64,000 nt of DNA from Dimargaris cristalligena (taxonomy: Eukaryota > Kickxellomycota > Dimargaritomycetes > Dimargaritales > Dimargaritaceae). The notes under the pieces are model-generated. The model saw nothing but the letters and a program-made list of their open reading frames with translations. It did no database searches and was not told where the DNA came from. Below are positions 40,803 through 51,686 of the stretch, in pieces (within the stretch, counting starts at the first letter, position 1; every line of letters begins with the position of its first letter). Both the position numbers and the translations under genes were made by a program. The DNA lies in NCBI GenBank assembly GCA_027576995.1, contig JANBQC010000061.1, positions 1 through 64,000 of the forward strand, given 5' to 3'.

Positions 40803-42471
40803 GGACGGCACTCGCCAACGGAAAGTGGCTAAAGCGGGGGACCACTTGGCGGGGACTGGGAGAAGAAAAAGTGGATACACAGGTATGTGTATATATGCGT
40901 GGGTTCAGCAAAAGCAGGGTAAGTGGAGGAGCCAATGTAGGAGGAGAGCCCCGAACGACAGGGAATGGCAGGCGGAGGGTCTTTTAAATAAAAATTAAGG
41001 AAGGAATCAATCTCAGGTAGAGTTTGGAAAGGGGAAGAAGGTGCACATGACTAAGCCTGACAACGTGGAATAACGTAGCCAAGGACGAAGCCAACTGGAG
41101 CAGAAGGGCCTGGAAAATGTTCGGACACTTATAAAAAGAGACACGTAACCTACTTGTGACACCCGAGGGGAAATGTACGAGGGCCGTGCCCAAGGTTGGC
41201 CAAAGCCGAGCGCCGCAGACAAAAGAGGGGTGACGACGAAGAGGGGCGGGTGTGGCCGAGAAAACGAGGCTAGGCGGGCAAAGGTTCGTCAATATCAAAT
41301 GCGAATGGCCATAGGTTTATATAAGGAATTAAGAAGATAGGTTTAAAAACGCCAAGGAAAGAAGGAAAGAGTATGGAAAGTGGGATGGGTTCAGAAGGGC
41401 GCCAATATCAAGATGAGTATAGCATACAGAGGAAAAAACGGAATGTGTGTGGGTGTATGCTAGGGTAAGGTCTCAGCCCAATAATAGTAGCTGTTTGTCC
41501 CGAGGCCTTTTCTTCTCCTTCCTACTATTATGCGCTTAGTAAATAGTATGCGCGAATAATGAATGGCAGCGGAAAGGCGCGCTACTACTATAAGAGCGAA
41601 GTGGATCCTTCTGGCCAAGCCGTTTTTTGCCAAAGCCCTTTTATACACACACACAACATAGATGGTCGGCTTAATAGGAGGATTTTTCATTACGCCGTGT
41701 TTATTTTATTTATTTGACAGTGGTGGCGGGAATCTGGCTCACATCTAATATATACAATCGAGCTTCAGTCGCTTTCCATCGGAAATATAAATAGGTTGCT
41801 GGTACATACATCTAACCCCCTATGGTGCACAGTCTGCATGACGGTTGACTATGAGTGAGGTAATTGTGCCATTTTCAAGTACGCTCTAGTAAACAAGGGT
41901 TGCTAGCGGGACAGGCGAGGGAAAATCGGACCAGTAGGCGCCCCTTTCTTTGGCCTCCGGATCGGCGGTATGTCTACGACGACAAAAACCACAACAACCA
42001 TACAGGATCCTTTAGCGTTACTCGAATATATCGAGGTAATTCCTCCATTGAAAGAGTGGCGGCGGTCTCTGCAAGGCCACCCACCCACTCACTATTAGCC
42101 AAGCTCGAAACGCACCAGCTGATGTCCAGACCGGGCGTCTGTTAGGACAGGCGGTGGAATATGGTATTGTATATCTAATATGGCTCCTTTTTGGCATGCG
42201 GAGTAGTAAAGGTCAGCAGCAGCCATCCTGACTAACCGTACGACTTCGCCCCTCCGAAACGCCTAATGGATTTTGGGTGGAAGAGGGGGAGGAGTATATT
42301 CAATAGGGCCGACTGAATGGACTAATTAAAGAATACAATCCCATCTCCCAAAGTACAGATTAGTATGGGAAATAAATCCTACTGGGAAGGTCCTCTCTCC
42401 CAGTGTGAAATATTGTCAGTTAAGCAATCGTCCCTCCCCTCTTCATTCCCACTTGACCCTTTCCATATGGG
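40803..42471. other. Upstream region of the PPP1R37-like gene and intergenic sequence
   Basis: Pyrimidine-rich on the gene strand for about 550 bp, then mixed sequence with an AC-repeat at 41644-41657. No supported gene. Confidence 0.5.
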
Positions 42472-42615
42472 AGTAATTCAACAAGGCTGTATAACAAAAA
42501 ATCCATTTGATAAGGCAAATACTACTGGTTGAAAATAAACATACCACCGATTTCCCCATACGCATAACAGTTAAAACCCTATACAACCGAGCTGAACTTC
42601 ACCCATATCTATTAT
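42472..42615 (-). repeat. Short interspersed repeat copy
   Basis: This is an inverted copy of the 13178-13335 repeat. GCTGTATAACAAAAAATCC, CAAATACTACTGGTTGAAAA, CCCTATACAACCGAGCTGAA and CTTCACCCATAT follow in the expected order. It lies about 130 bp upstream of the POM152-like start and may contribute promoter sequence. Confidence 0.75.
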
Positions 42616-42747
42616 ATTCCACTTTTCTATTATATGTATTATTCCCCACAAGACAAGATACCCCCATATTGCCCAAGCCATTTCCAACCCCCTTTCCCTT
42701 TAGTAGCCGCTTCTTGATTCCATTGTTTCAACCTCAACCAGCCCATC

Positions 42748-43176
42748 ATGGCCACTCCCACAACCCCTCTACGCCCTCGTGCCCCGAGTCCGCTGTTACC
42801 CCCGACTACCCCCGTTCCCGCCGTTAAATTTGCCAATTTGCCCTCTGCCGGCACCGTGCCCCCTAAACGTTTTGCCGCGAGTGCTCACCACCCGCCGGTC
42901 ATCTCCACCGCGTTGGTGGCCGGCCCCGAGCAGCGGTTATACGCCCTGGGGGCCGTCGGCCTGGTCCAAGCCTATAAGCTATGCGTGGCCTTCAGCGAAT
43001 TCCTTTCATTGGGAACCTCCCATTTCCGACCCCTTTTCTACCTCTGGGTCTTTACTGACCTGGCCCTGATTGCCACCGTATGGCGCTTGCGCATCCCCTG
43101 GCTCCAATTTCCGGACCACTGGTACTTAGTTTTGGCAGGCGTTCTAGTGTACCTAGACGCCCGGTGGTTCCTTTAA
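42748..43176 (+). CDS. Stand-alone POM152 N-terminal membrane module
   Basis: The 142-aa product starts MATPTTPLRPRAPSP with a Pro-rich, basic cytosolic/nuclear stretch. Then comes PPVISTALVAGPEQRLYALG with a first hydrophobic segment (about 66-88), a second in FYLWVFTDLALIATVW (about 100-118), RIPWLQFPDHW, and a third hydrophobic segment to the end. This order matches the N-terminal region of the pore-membrane nucleoporin Pom152 (yeast wording PLISTDVL, QCYKIYDL, NIPRLTF). Pom152 is over 1000 aa with lumenal Ig-like repeats, yet here a TAA closes the frame right after the third segment and no intron donor or lumenal exon is seen. It could be a truncated duplicate or a short anchor protein. 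Confidence 0.65.
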   Translation: MATPTTPLRPRAPSPLLPPTTPVPAVKFANLPSAGTVPPKRFAASAHHPPVISTALVAGPEQRLYALGAVGLVQAYKLCVAFSEFLSLGTSHFRPLFYLWVFTDLALIATVWRLRIPWLQFPDHWYLVLAGVLVYLDARWFL

Positions 43177-45233
43177 ATCGTCCACTACCTTCTCAATAAG
43201 GCCAGCGTGGTGTATTGCAATATAGTCCCAATGCTGCTATATTTTAACCAACCCGACTCGCCTTTTGAATGGGCTAATTTCATGGTTGAAGTACCACCAC
43301 CACCACCTTAGAATAGGAGGAGTGTCGCTTTTTTGTTAATATTTGAATAACTTGACCCCTTTAATATATGCACATATTACGTATACGGCCTTATTACATG
43401 GTTGTAATTGTATAGATATATGCCCTAGCAATTTGTTACAACCACTCAGAAGTTCCTTGCTATGCTTGTAAAAATCATTCAAAATTATATCCAGACCAAG
43501 TCTTGCATAGGGTGTGGGGCTATATTTCGGTAATCCATCGGATTGGATGCACATTACTTATACATTAATAAACTACCACGGCTTCCATCCATTGCCAGAT
43601 ATAGATCAGTAGTAATTTAGGATATTTGTTTGCCTTTTTTATTTTTCAAGTTTTAGGTCGATACTCAATAAATAGACATGTTTCTTAATAATAGTTAAGT
43701 GGGACAGGCGGTATAGGTTTCTTTCAAGGACTGGTTTGATACACGGGATATTCACAGTTACCAGGTCCTATTATATCAAAACCAATCAAAATATTTGCCT
43801 ACCAAAAATGCCACACTGACCAGTATATGTCATTAAATCTGGTGTTTTTGATGTAAGTATAGCCATTTCAGCCAAAATTTTAAGGAATTTCCTTTGCAAT
43901 AGACAAATGCATTCTTCCACTACCACCAAGAGTATCCATATCGCCCCAGAGGCATTGTCATACATAAAAAAATCTAACCCAATTGCCTTATCATTGCTCA
44001 TTATCCTATGCTCAGTCTGAAACATCTATATGTCCATTTATTTATCAATAATCCATCAAACAAAACGGCTAATGTAAATAGGAGGTATTCTCACATCGAA
44101 AACAATTATATATGCAATTTTATTATATAAAGACATATTTAATATTTACATTTAACCTGCTCACTGGAAGGCACCACCTTGTTTTGGTTCAATTGGTGGC
44201 CGGTGCTATTGGTCTACCCCCATCCGCAGTACCACAGAAGGTGAACTGTACACTATTGTGTAGGTGACCATGTTGGAAGAAAATGCCCCAAAAGCAACCA
44301 TTGGATGGGGGGAAGAGATAATGGGGAGGAATATAAGGGAAAGAGTGGGTGAGAAAGTGGTGAGGGATGGTGTTGGTGTTGTAATATCTGAATGGTTAAC
44401 CATATTTGTTGGTTTTTTGAACAGGGCTTCAGTACATTATTTATACAGAACTTAACCAATGGTATTATTAAGCAAGTGCTGGATAGGGCGACACTACTAC
44501 TCCCATCGAAGTAAACTACAGTTCTAGTTCTATTACATTAATTTTTTGGGGAAACAATGACTTAATTGTTAATGGATATTAGGAATGGGACCAGGAGCCA
44601 TGGTCATAGTCATTCCCATGCATTCCATTTGTTGGCAATTCAGATTATGACATGGAAGTCATCAATAAGCCATTTGGTATTCAAACTGGACACTGGGGTA
44701 TACTTAGGTACAATGTATCGAAACTATAGCCTAATCCCCTACTTATGGCACCCAATCCCAAGACTTGGCCATAGTCAAGGGTTCTTGGCAGGAAGTATTT
44801 TTAATAGAAAACTTGCTATTTACGGTGACTATACAGAAAAGTGCCCAACAATGCTAGGTCTATTTTTACACAGAAAATAATCAGCTTGCTGAAGAACACT
44901 GGACCCTGAGGTGGAACCCACTGCATAGCACATTTGGGGAGGTGGTTCCCTGTTAGTCATCACAATGTACTACCTATGGATCCAGTATTGACATGGCCAC
45001 TCCCCTAATGGGGATGGTGAAGCCTTCTGACCTTCAGTGATGGATTATAGCTGTAGATGGTTTGGGAACTGCTGATAATCACCTCAGTGTAATTGTAGCA
45101 GACTATGCAAATTAAGTTAGTATTCATTTATTTTAGGATTTTGGCCCCTGTAGTAGTTGGGGTAGGGTTTTGGTAAGATGGAATGGTGTATGGCCCAGTG
45201 ACTGTATCCCACTTTCATAAACCAGATTATAGG
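43177..45233. other. Intergenic, progressively CpG-poor
   Basis: From about 44100 CpG is nearly absent. The 104-codon plus frame at 44566-44880 lies in this decayed part, without recognisable motif. It may be a relic of an inactivated mobile element, but I cannot identify one. Confidence 0.45.
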
Positions 45234-45815
45234 TGTCACCTAGGTTAACCACTCTTAGTCCATCAAGAGTCCTGAGGATAGGCTTCTAATGGTAGGTGGG
45301 GCTTAGACTCAGCCAAGTGGGCTACTAGCATCAGGTATAGGGCACCATACTAACCAATAAAGGCTTAGGCAATCAGTTATGCAAGGAATATGCAGCAGGC
45401 ACACTTACTGGTCAGTATAAGGGGGTGAGCATATATAGAGTTTATTGAGGTAAACAGGGGGATAAGAATAAGCTAAGGAATCTAACTGGTCTCAGTGGGG
45501 GCCAGTTATATATATAAGGGGGATTACTCCAGAGGGAGGTCCCTAAAGGAAGATACTACTAAGACTACTGATGGGATAAATGGCTAACTGGTCAGGTGCA
45601 AGGATATGGAAGACTCTACTGGGAACTGGAAGAGTTATTAGATTGGCCCAGGAGTGATTACTGGGAACCCCAGAGTCTGGAAAGGGAATGATTATATCAT
45701 ATAGGATGCTCCCATAGTACTGGGGTGACTAGGGGAAGGTTAATATGGTGCTATAAGGCCTAATAAGGTTAGTTGATTATTATGTCTGGATTAAGCTGGA
45801 TTAGAAGGGCTGACA
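45234..45815 (-). mobile_element. Complete solo LTR (copy C) with perfect target-site duplication
   Basis: The 582-bp LTR in minus orientation reads TGTCACCTAGG on the left and GGGCTGACA on the right, with the 5-bp inverted ends TGTCA/TGACA intact. Direct repeats ATAGG flank it (45229-45233 and 45816-45820). It aligns with copy B throughout, for example AATAAACTCTATATATGCTC and the TATATATATAACTGG promoter-like box in the LTR's own sense. I find no CpG in it at all. Confidence 0.93.
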
Positions 45816-46345
45816 ATAGGCTAGTATCCTGGATTAGGATTTGCACTATATTATAGCTGTCTTCTTCCTTCATAACAGTGCTATCACTACTGGGTTATAG
45901 TTATAGTTTGGTGGCCATCTTTAATTGTACAAAATTATTAACCCCTTGCTGTACCACTGATTCTCCAACTTTTTGGGCTTTAGGATGCTTGTGAGTATGC
46001 TGTTTAAGTGGCAGTTGGACATTTATGAAATTATAAGGTCGGTTTACAAGAAAACAATCTCACAATGTAATTGGGATTAAAGCTAGTATGGAACAATTGT
46101 GCCTAAATTCCTGGATGACTCTTTTATAGCTGGGAAGAATACATGTCCCATCAATCAGCTTTTTCGTTACACAGCCAGATGGCTCCTTTCCCAAATACAC
46201 GCAGGAAAGCCAATGGGTGTGATGGTTGATTTTTTTGGGAATTAAGGCCCGACTTATTCCGCGGGCCTGGTATGTTAGGACCAGGCCGAGCTATTTCCAT
46301 TTATACGCCCATTTATGTTTATTAAATATATTTTCTTCCATCTCC
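45816..46345. other. Intergenic, with a repeat fragment, upstream of SEN34
   Basis: CpG-poor to about 46060. Bases 46158-46185 (CAGCTTTTTCGTTACACAGC) resemble the right end of the short interspersed repeat. The AT-rich stretch before 46346 is the SEN34 leader. Confidence 0.5.
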
Positions 46346-47320
46346 ATGGCTGAACTTGACGACTACATCGCCTCTCCCCCGACCGTAGCGACGAAATGCG
46401 ACATTGTGCATTGCGGCCAGGTGGGCCTCGTATGGAATGAGAAAGGTACTTTACCAGACTTGCCGGACCAGTTTACCCGCTTTTCATTAGGGCCGGCCGC
46501 ATTGGCCGGGCTGGAATCACCGCATTTCTAATCCAGGCCCTCAACTCACATCATTCCCCCCTCCTTGCCCTCATTCCTTTCATTTTCTAGATGTCGAAAC
46601 CCTCAAAACGAAATACCGCATGGTTGGGAGCCATATAAGCAACGTTACTGAACAGGCCATGTCCAATAATGGCTGTTCTCTCCCCTGGATTCTGAGTGCC
46701 GAGGAAGTAACCCTTTTACTTCAGATAGGTAAAATCCCCAATATATGCTGGTTCTTTATAATATGCAGCGTTCCCGAAGAGTTACGCACCCGGTCTTTAA
46801 TAGTCGGTAATGGGCCACTCAATTTCCATCCTGATTTCTACTCTTGTCGAGATACGCCCCTTCTAAATCAGCAGGTCCCCAATGCACCTGATGCTCGTGG
46901 TTCTTCAAATTATTTACTGTTCACTATTCAATAGATGCCATCCAGCTAGTATCGGGATTCGAGGAGGAGGACGCCTTGATTGAAGGGGATTCCGAAGATT
47001 CCAGTTGGAATTACCCCACAACACCCCTCGAAACTATGCGTTTCCGACTGTTCGAAGACCTCTGGAGGCGGGGCTATTATCTTACCCCTGGCATTAAATT
47101 CGGGGGCGAGTTTCTGGTCTACTTAGGGGATCCGCAAACTCACCATTCGCGTTTCATCACCACCTTGCTAGAGTCGGCCGAGCAAACCATCAACCCGGTT
47201 CAACTAGTGGCCCTTAGCCGTCTGGGAACAGGGGTCACCAAATCCCGCTTACTAAGTGTTTATTCAAGTTTGACCCAGAGCTTTGAGTATATCACTGTGA
47301 ATTGGTCCTCGCTCAGTTAA
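46346..47320 (+). CDS. SEN34: tRNA-splicing endonuclease subunit Sen34
   Basis: Three exons, 46346-46445, 46591-46728 and 46935-47320, give 207 aa. Donors are GTACTT and GTAAAA; acceptors are TTCTAG and AATAG. The first splice yields GLVWNEKDVETLKTKYRMVG and the second LLLQIDAIQLVSGF, both in register with TSEN34 (human LLAEIGAVTLVSAP). The C-terminal nuclease fold has RFRLFEDLWRRGYYL and KFGGEFLVYLGDP. The expected catalytic triad is Tyr142, His150 and Lys182 (in GTGVTKSRLL). Sen34 cuts the 3' splice site of intron-containing tRNAs within the Sen2-Sen34-Sen15-Sen54 complex. The linker is much shorter than in human (310 aa) or yeast (275 aa). The gene is convergent with TEN1, 75 bp apart. Confidence 0.92.
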
Positions 47321-47395
47321 TCACCATTATGCAAGAAGAAGAAAAAATATATATGGAACTGGGAGGAAGAAATCCTCCCCTGTCTTTATGTACCA

Positions 47396-48151
47396 TTAAA
47401 CCCGTGCTTCTGACCATTGTTTTTCGAAATCCCGACGGATATCCAGGGCAGTCTGGTACAGCGAGAGGTCAAGGCCATCGGCACAACGAGCAATCCGGGC
47501 CCGTACGATAGGAGTGCACTTCTGACTCGATTGGCGGAGCATATCGGGCAGGTTCGACTTATCCTGAATCGCCGTAGGCAACGAAATCACCAGTGAAATG
47601 TAATTAAAGATTGGCATGAGTTATCGTGGATAATTTTACCCAAGTCCAATTAGGTTGGCTAATTTTATTTTAGTGGGTGGCGGTGGACTTAATAAGGACA
47701 GTATTGCCCCAAATCTTGTAGTGATAGGTTTAATCCCCTCACAGTGAAAACTACTCACCTCGAGTTCTTCGACATCGCCAATGAGCATCAGTGTGGAACC
47801 TAAATGGTAACCGAAGTTGCCCAACAGCTTGGTATCAATAATCAGCCGACTGACTTGTTCAACTACTGCAATATCGTGGGTCATATCGTAATGATTTAGC
47901 CTGTAAAACAGTGATGGATCGAGTAATCTGATAATCAGTTAGCCTTCTTTACAAGTCGCCAGCTCTATTACATCACTCTAATATCATTTGATCAGAGTGC
48001 GCTTATCTGAACATATCTACCAGTCTTTATTGTACGGAATACTGTTTTATATAGCTTACAGGCCCACTACTCGAATCGTCTTGCCGACCCATTGGGAAGG
48101 ATTCTGAGCCACCTCGCTGATGAGCGCGATTTCGCCGTGGGTTAATGACAT
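47396..48151 (-). CDS. TEN1: CST telomere complex subunit Ten1
   Basis: Three exons, 48060-48151, 47759-47900 and 47396-47563, join into 133 aa (human TEN1 has 123). Donors are GTAAGC and GTGAGT; acceptors are TTTACAG and GATTCAG. The spliced product reads KTIRVVGLLNHYDMTHDIAV, LIIDTKLLG, GSTLMLIGDVEELE and then CTPIVRARIARCADGLDLSL, following human TEN1 (LRTFGRLCLYDM, LVCTKLVEPF, GSLYIVLGEL, VKARVLTCVEGMNL) segment by segment. It is a single OB fold. Ten1 pairs with Stn1 and Cdc13/CTC1 to protect telomere ends and promote C-strand fill-in. The exons are too short for simple gene finding, so this gene is easily missed. Confidence 0.85.
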
Positions 48152-49153
48152 GAATAGACAGTTGAGTGAAAAGAAATGGGCGAGAGTATAACTAGCTGGC
48201 GCTTGGAAGGCTTTATGGATAAATATAAAAAGAGACTGGCTAGGAAATGGATCTATTCGGAGATGAGCCCAAGGCAAAAGTTCAATGTGCTATGCATACA
48301 GGCACTGGTTTTTATGGCGCCTAAGCAAATCTGACTCTGCTTTTACAGTTGGACAGTGCGCGTTTCTCTGATTCCATGAATGAGCGACACCGCCCTTCAG
48401 GTATTGTAAACAAAGACCAGCTGAGTTATAGCGTCCCGGTTTAACACTCTTGTTTTTGATACATTTAACTCATTCTTTGAGCAGACTCATACGGTCCCTC
48501 TTCCGCGCAGCTTGTCTATTTCTAACTTCTTCTTTTATAAGGGAATTGTCCACCCTGTTCATTTACCAACCGATGCATTTTCTATATAAGCCGGTTTGCC
48601 AGGGGTCACAAAGTGTCCAGCCCTGATGCCGTGAACACAACTCCCCTTCCCCTGGGTGGCCTTCATACACTGCTAGGTTGGTTTCAGGAACTGTCAAATC
48701 CCACCCAGGGCAGGTTAGCGTGCGTTGGTTTCAAAAGTGACTAGCTTTTGTCGTATAAACGGAGCGTCTATGCCCGTTTGAGCCCCGACGGAGAGTACCG
48801 GTTTCAACCTAGCCCGAATGGATTCCCCATCACCTATTTCAGTTGCTTTGCCCATTTCCCTAAACTATCGGTCGTTAATTGTACATATTATTACACAGTG
48901 CAATTGCCGGACAGCCATGGCTCGTCTTCAAATTTGATTCCCTTTCTTGCATTCGCTCTACACAACTGGCATAGACCGTGTCCCTCCCTCGACCACAAGG
49001 TTTATCAACACCACTCACCCTGCATGTCGTATTATTTCCTGTCAACTCATCGGCCTTGGTTTCCCCACTCCCTCCTAACCCCGGCCTCACCAACCTTGCG
49101 GGTATTGCCCATTTAAATTACCATATTCCGGTTTCGCCGAAAGCCCCGTGCCA
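48152..49153. other. Intergenic: TEN1 promoter and GPCR upstream region
   Basis: A TATATAAG at 48583-48590 on the plus strand, about 565 bp before the receptor ATG, is a possible promoter. The frame 48748-49116 (plus) starts with a non-ATG codon and is probably leader. No other gene is seen. Confidence 0.45.
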
Positions 49154-50926
49154 ATGGGGGCCATACGCGGTGTATTAGTCGGTTCCTCACTCAGCCACGG
49201 CCAATTAAGAGCCACCTATTACGTCGGATTAATCGTTTCGTGTATTTCGGTCGCAGGAAGTCTACTCATTATTTGTATTTATTTATTGGGTCGCTGGGTC
49301 TCCCCGCACTCCGTCCAGCGCACTACCCTCCATTTACTGGTGATTAAAAGTGCGGCCGACGCCCTCACCAGTACCCTGTTAATTGTCAATTATCACGTGG
49401 AGAGTGACGTTGGTTGCAGCGTTTCGTTCACCTTTCTGGTCTGGTTCTTACTCTTCTCCGTCGCTTTACAGACCGTCATTGGTCTGAATGTGTTCTTTGT
49501 GTTCGTTATGCGCAAGACGTTCTCCCGGCGGGTAGGCCAGCTCACCGTCATTGGCCTATTCCTGTTCACTTTGATCATCAGTATTATACCCCTAGCCGCG
49601 CATCGCTACGGCTTGAATGAGTACTACAACTTCTGCTCCTTCGTCCCATCATTTTCGGACGGGTTTTTGCCTTGGGCCTGGGTCGGCTACATTGGTTGGG
49701 CCATTTTAGCCTGGATCATTCTCATCGTTTGCGAAGCCGCCGTAATTTACAAACTAGTCCAAAGTCGCTGGGCCGTGCGCCATAACATCAAAGTCAGCGA
49801 AACCATGAACGATTTACCGGGCGTATCGCATTACAATATGGCCCAGCAACGTCATACGGCCCGCATCATCCGCCACTCCATTATCCGTATTCTCCTCTAC
49901 TGCCTGGTCCCTATGCTCACCACCCTTTGCCCCGTTTGGAATTTCTTGGTCGCCTATTATGTCCACCCGCATTCCTTCGCCCTCGTCATGCTACTTTCAC
50001 TACTTACTCCCCTCCAGGGGGTCTTGAACGCCGCTATTTTTATTACTGAACCCGCTGTAACGTCGGTCATGCGGGCTACCCGCCATCGACTGATCAGTCG
50101 ATGCTTACTGAGTCAAGGCGAGCGGGCGGGTGGGCTCGAGGATCGACTGGGACTCGACGGAACCACCGCTACGAATACGACCACGGGCTCGGTGCCCAGC
50201 GATCGAGTTCCATATGACCACCGCCGGGCGGCGGCCCACGCTAATAAGCACCTACTATCCAATTGGTGGTGGCGGGCGTGGTACCGCTTCTGCCTCACCC
50301 TGCTGTGCTACCACCCCGCTAGCCGAGGCCGGTATCCCCCCTATCCCGGTAGTAATTACACCCGCAGCACCTACCGGAGTGGTCCTATATCGATGGATCA
50401 GGTATCCTTTATATCGGAAGGGGGAACTAGTCGATCACTCACGGTACCCACTACCCATGCCGATCACACTGATGGCAGGGCCACGGTCGTGTTTGCCACG
50501 CCTTCTCACCCACGTTCCGTTACTAATGGTAATGTCGCTGCCTCCTCGTCCTCCCACCAGCGTGGACCCCGGCCCCATCGTGCCAACCTCATTGACCGGG
50601 CCCTATTCTACCAACAGCACCACCTTCGTTCCAGTACTTACTTAAGTCCGCCACCGAGTCTACAGAGCCGCCCCTCGGTGACCCAATATATCGCACGTCA
50701 CCACAATCACGCTCGGCAAATCTCGGATATTTCGGTTCGGACCTTCCGACCTAGCATCTTTCCGGAAGAGGGTACTTTTAATTGGGAAAATGAACAGGCC
50801 TGGCCAACTGCTGATGAATTTCGTCGGACTTCGACGCACTCCCTACACCGATCAGCTAGTGATCCGGCTCACTCACGCAATGCTTCGGTGCTTTCGGTGT
50901 ATTTACGCAATCTGGAAACTATGTAA
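49154..50926 (+). CDS. Seven-transmembrane receptor, cAMP-receptor/Git3-like
   Basis: The 590-aa product starts at ATG 49154 (MGAIRGVLVG); the codon two triplets upstream is GTG. Seven hydrophobic helices fill residues 20 to about 300: TM1 YYVGLIVSCISVAGSLLI (about 21-46), TM2 with LVIKSAADALTSTLLIV (58-80), TM3 after Cys88, TM4 QLTVIGLFLFTLIISI, TM5 VGYIGWAILAWIILIV, TM6 IRILLYCLVPMLTTL and TM7 LVMLLSLLTPLQGVLNAAIF. Cys88 and the Cys in NFCSFVP of the second outer loop can form the standard disulphide. A basic third inner loop precedes TM6. The 290-residue tail is His/Ser/Thr-rich, a likely phosphorylation platform. Layout and TM7 wording resemble fungal Git3/GprC and Dictyostelium cAMP-receptor-type GPCRs; the ligand cannot be told. 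Confidence 0.85.
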   Translation: MGAIRGVLVGSSLSHGQLRATYYVGLIVSCISVAGSLLIICIYLLGRWVSPHSVQRTTLHLLVIKSAADALTSTLLIVNYHVESDVGCSVSFTFLVWFLLFSVALQTVIGLNVFFVFVMRKTFSRRVGQLTVIGLFLFTLIISIIPLAAHRYGLNEYYNFCSFVPSFSDGFLPWAWVGYIGWAILAWIILIVCEAAVIYKLVQSRWAVRHNIKVSETMNDLPGVSHYNMAQQRHTARIIRHSIIRILLYCLVPMLTTLCPVWNFLVAYYVHPHSFALVMLLSLLTPLQGVLNAAIFITEPAVTSVMRATRHRLISRCLLSQGERAGGLEDRLGLDGTTATNTTTGSVPSDRVPYDHRRAAAHANKHLLSNWWWRAWYRFCLTLLCYHPASRGRYPPYPGSNYTRSTYRSGPISMDQVSFISEGGTSRSLTVPTTHADHTDGRATVVFATPSHPRSVTNGNVAASSSSHQRGPRPHRANLIDRALFYQQHHLRSSTYLSPPPSLQSRPSVTQYIARHHNHARQISDISVRTFRPSIFPEEGTFNWENEQAWPTADEFRRTSTHSLHRSASDPAHSRNASVLSVYLRNLETM

Positions 50927-51686
50927 TATTGGTTAACAGTTGGGTGAGGGGGGGGGGCTCTTGGAGTGGCGGCCCGAATAAGATTTCTGTGCCGTTGTTG
51001 TTGTTTTACTGGTTAATGACAACATCATAATATGAACCTTTTGGTATATCCTGGCATTCTTTTGTACAATACCTTTGCGCCTTTGGATACCATTTCTCTA
51101 TACAACATTAATTTAACTGTAAATAAACCGGATATTATTTTTCTCTAACAAACACCCGCGTAGATTGAAGTTCCAATTTCTTTGCAAATCACGTTATTAT
51201 GTACACGCCTGTGTTGTATGTTCTTCCGTCAGACTAGTAGTGAAAAAACAAGTTCTGATGAGAGAGCCTTAGCGACAATTGACCAGTCAACTGGCAGAGA
51301 AATGGACGTACTTCCAATATTCACAAATGGTTTAGCAAGGGGATTAATTAGCATTTATTTATAAGAAATGCAAGTATAAAAAACGACAACAAAATAACAG
51401 TCGGTTAAACAAATCTAGGCCAACGAGCAGGGAATTTTCCGAAATGACAATTTTATAAGTATATAAATAATCATAAAATCGGATAGGTGAGAGTCTATGG
51501 GGACCGATGGGGGGATCAACCGAAAATAAGGCAGGTGGTGTACAAACGCAGGGGCGGAGCAGAGGAAAGGTGGTGGTAGGATGGGGTAGGATTAGGTTGG
51601 GTGGGGAGCGGGTGCAGAAGGAGGGGGGAGGATTAGGACGGGAAGTAGCGTATTAGTACGGGTGGTTTTTATTTTTTATTTTATTT
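50927..51686. other. Convergent 3' region of GPCR and PPR genes
   Basis: AT-rich 3' flanks with an oligo-G run near 50949-50957. No gene is seen. Confidence 0.5.

Noticed and set aside
46729..46768. 40-bp intron in SEN34 ending at ATATGCAG
   Set aside because: Joining there gives a stop codon within 11 codons; the 206-bp intron to AATAG at 46934 restores the TSEN34 match.
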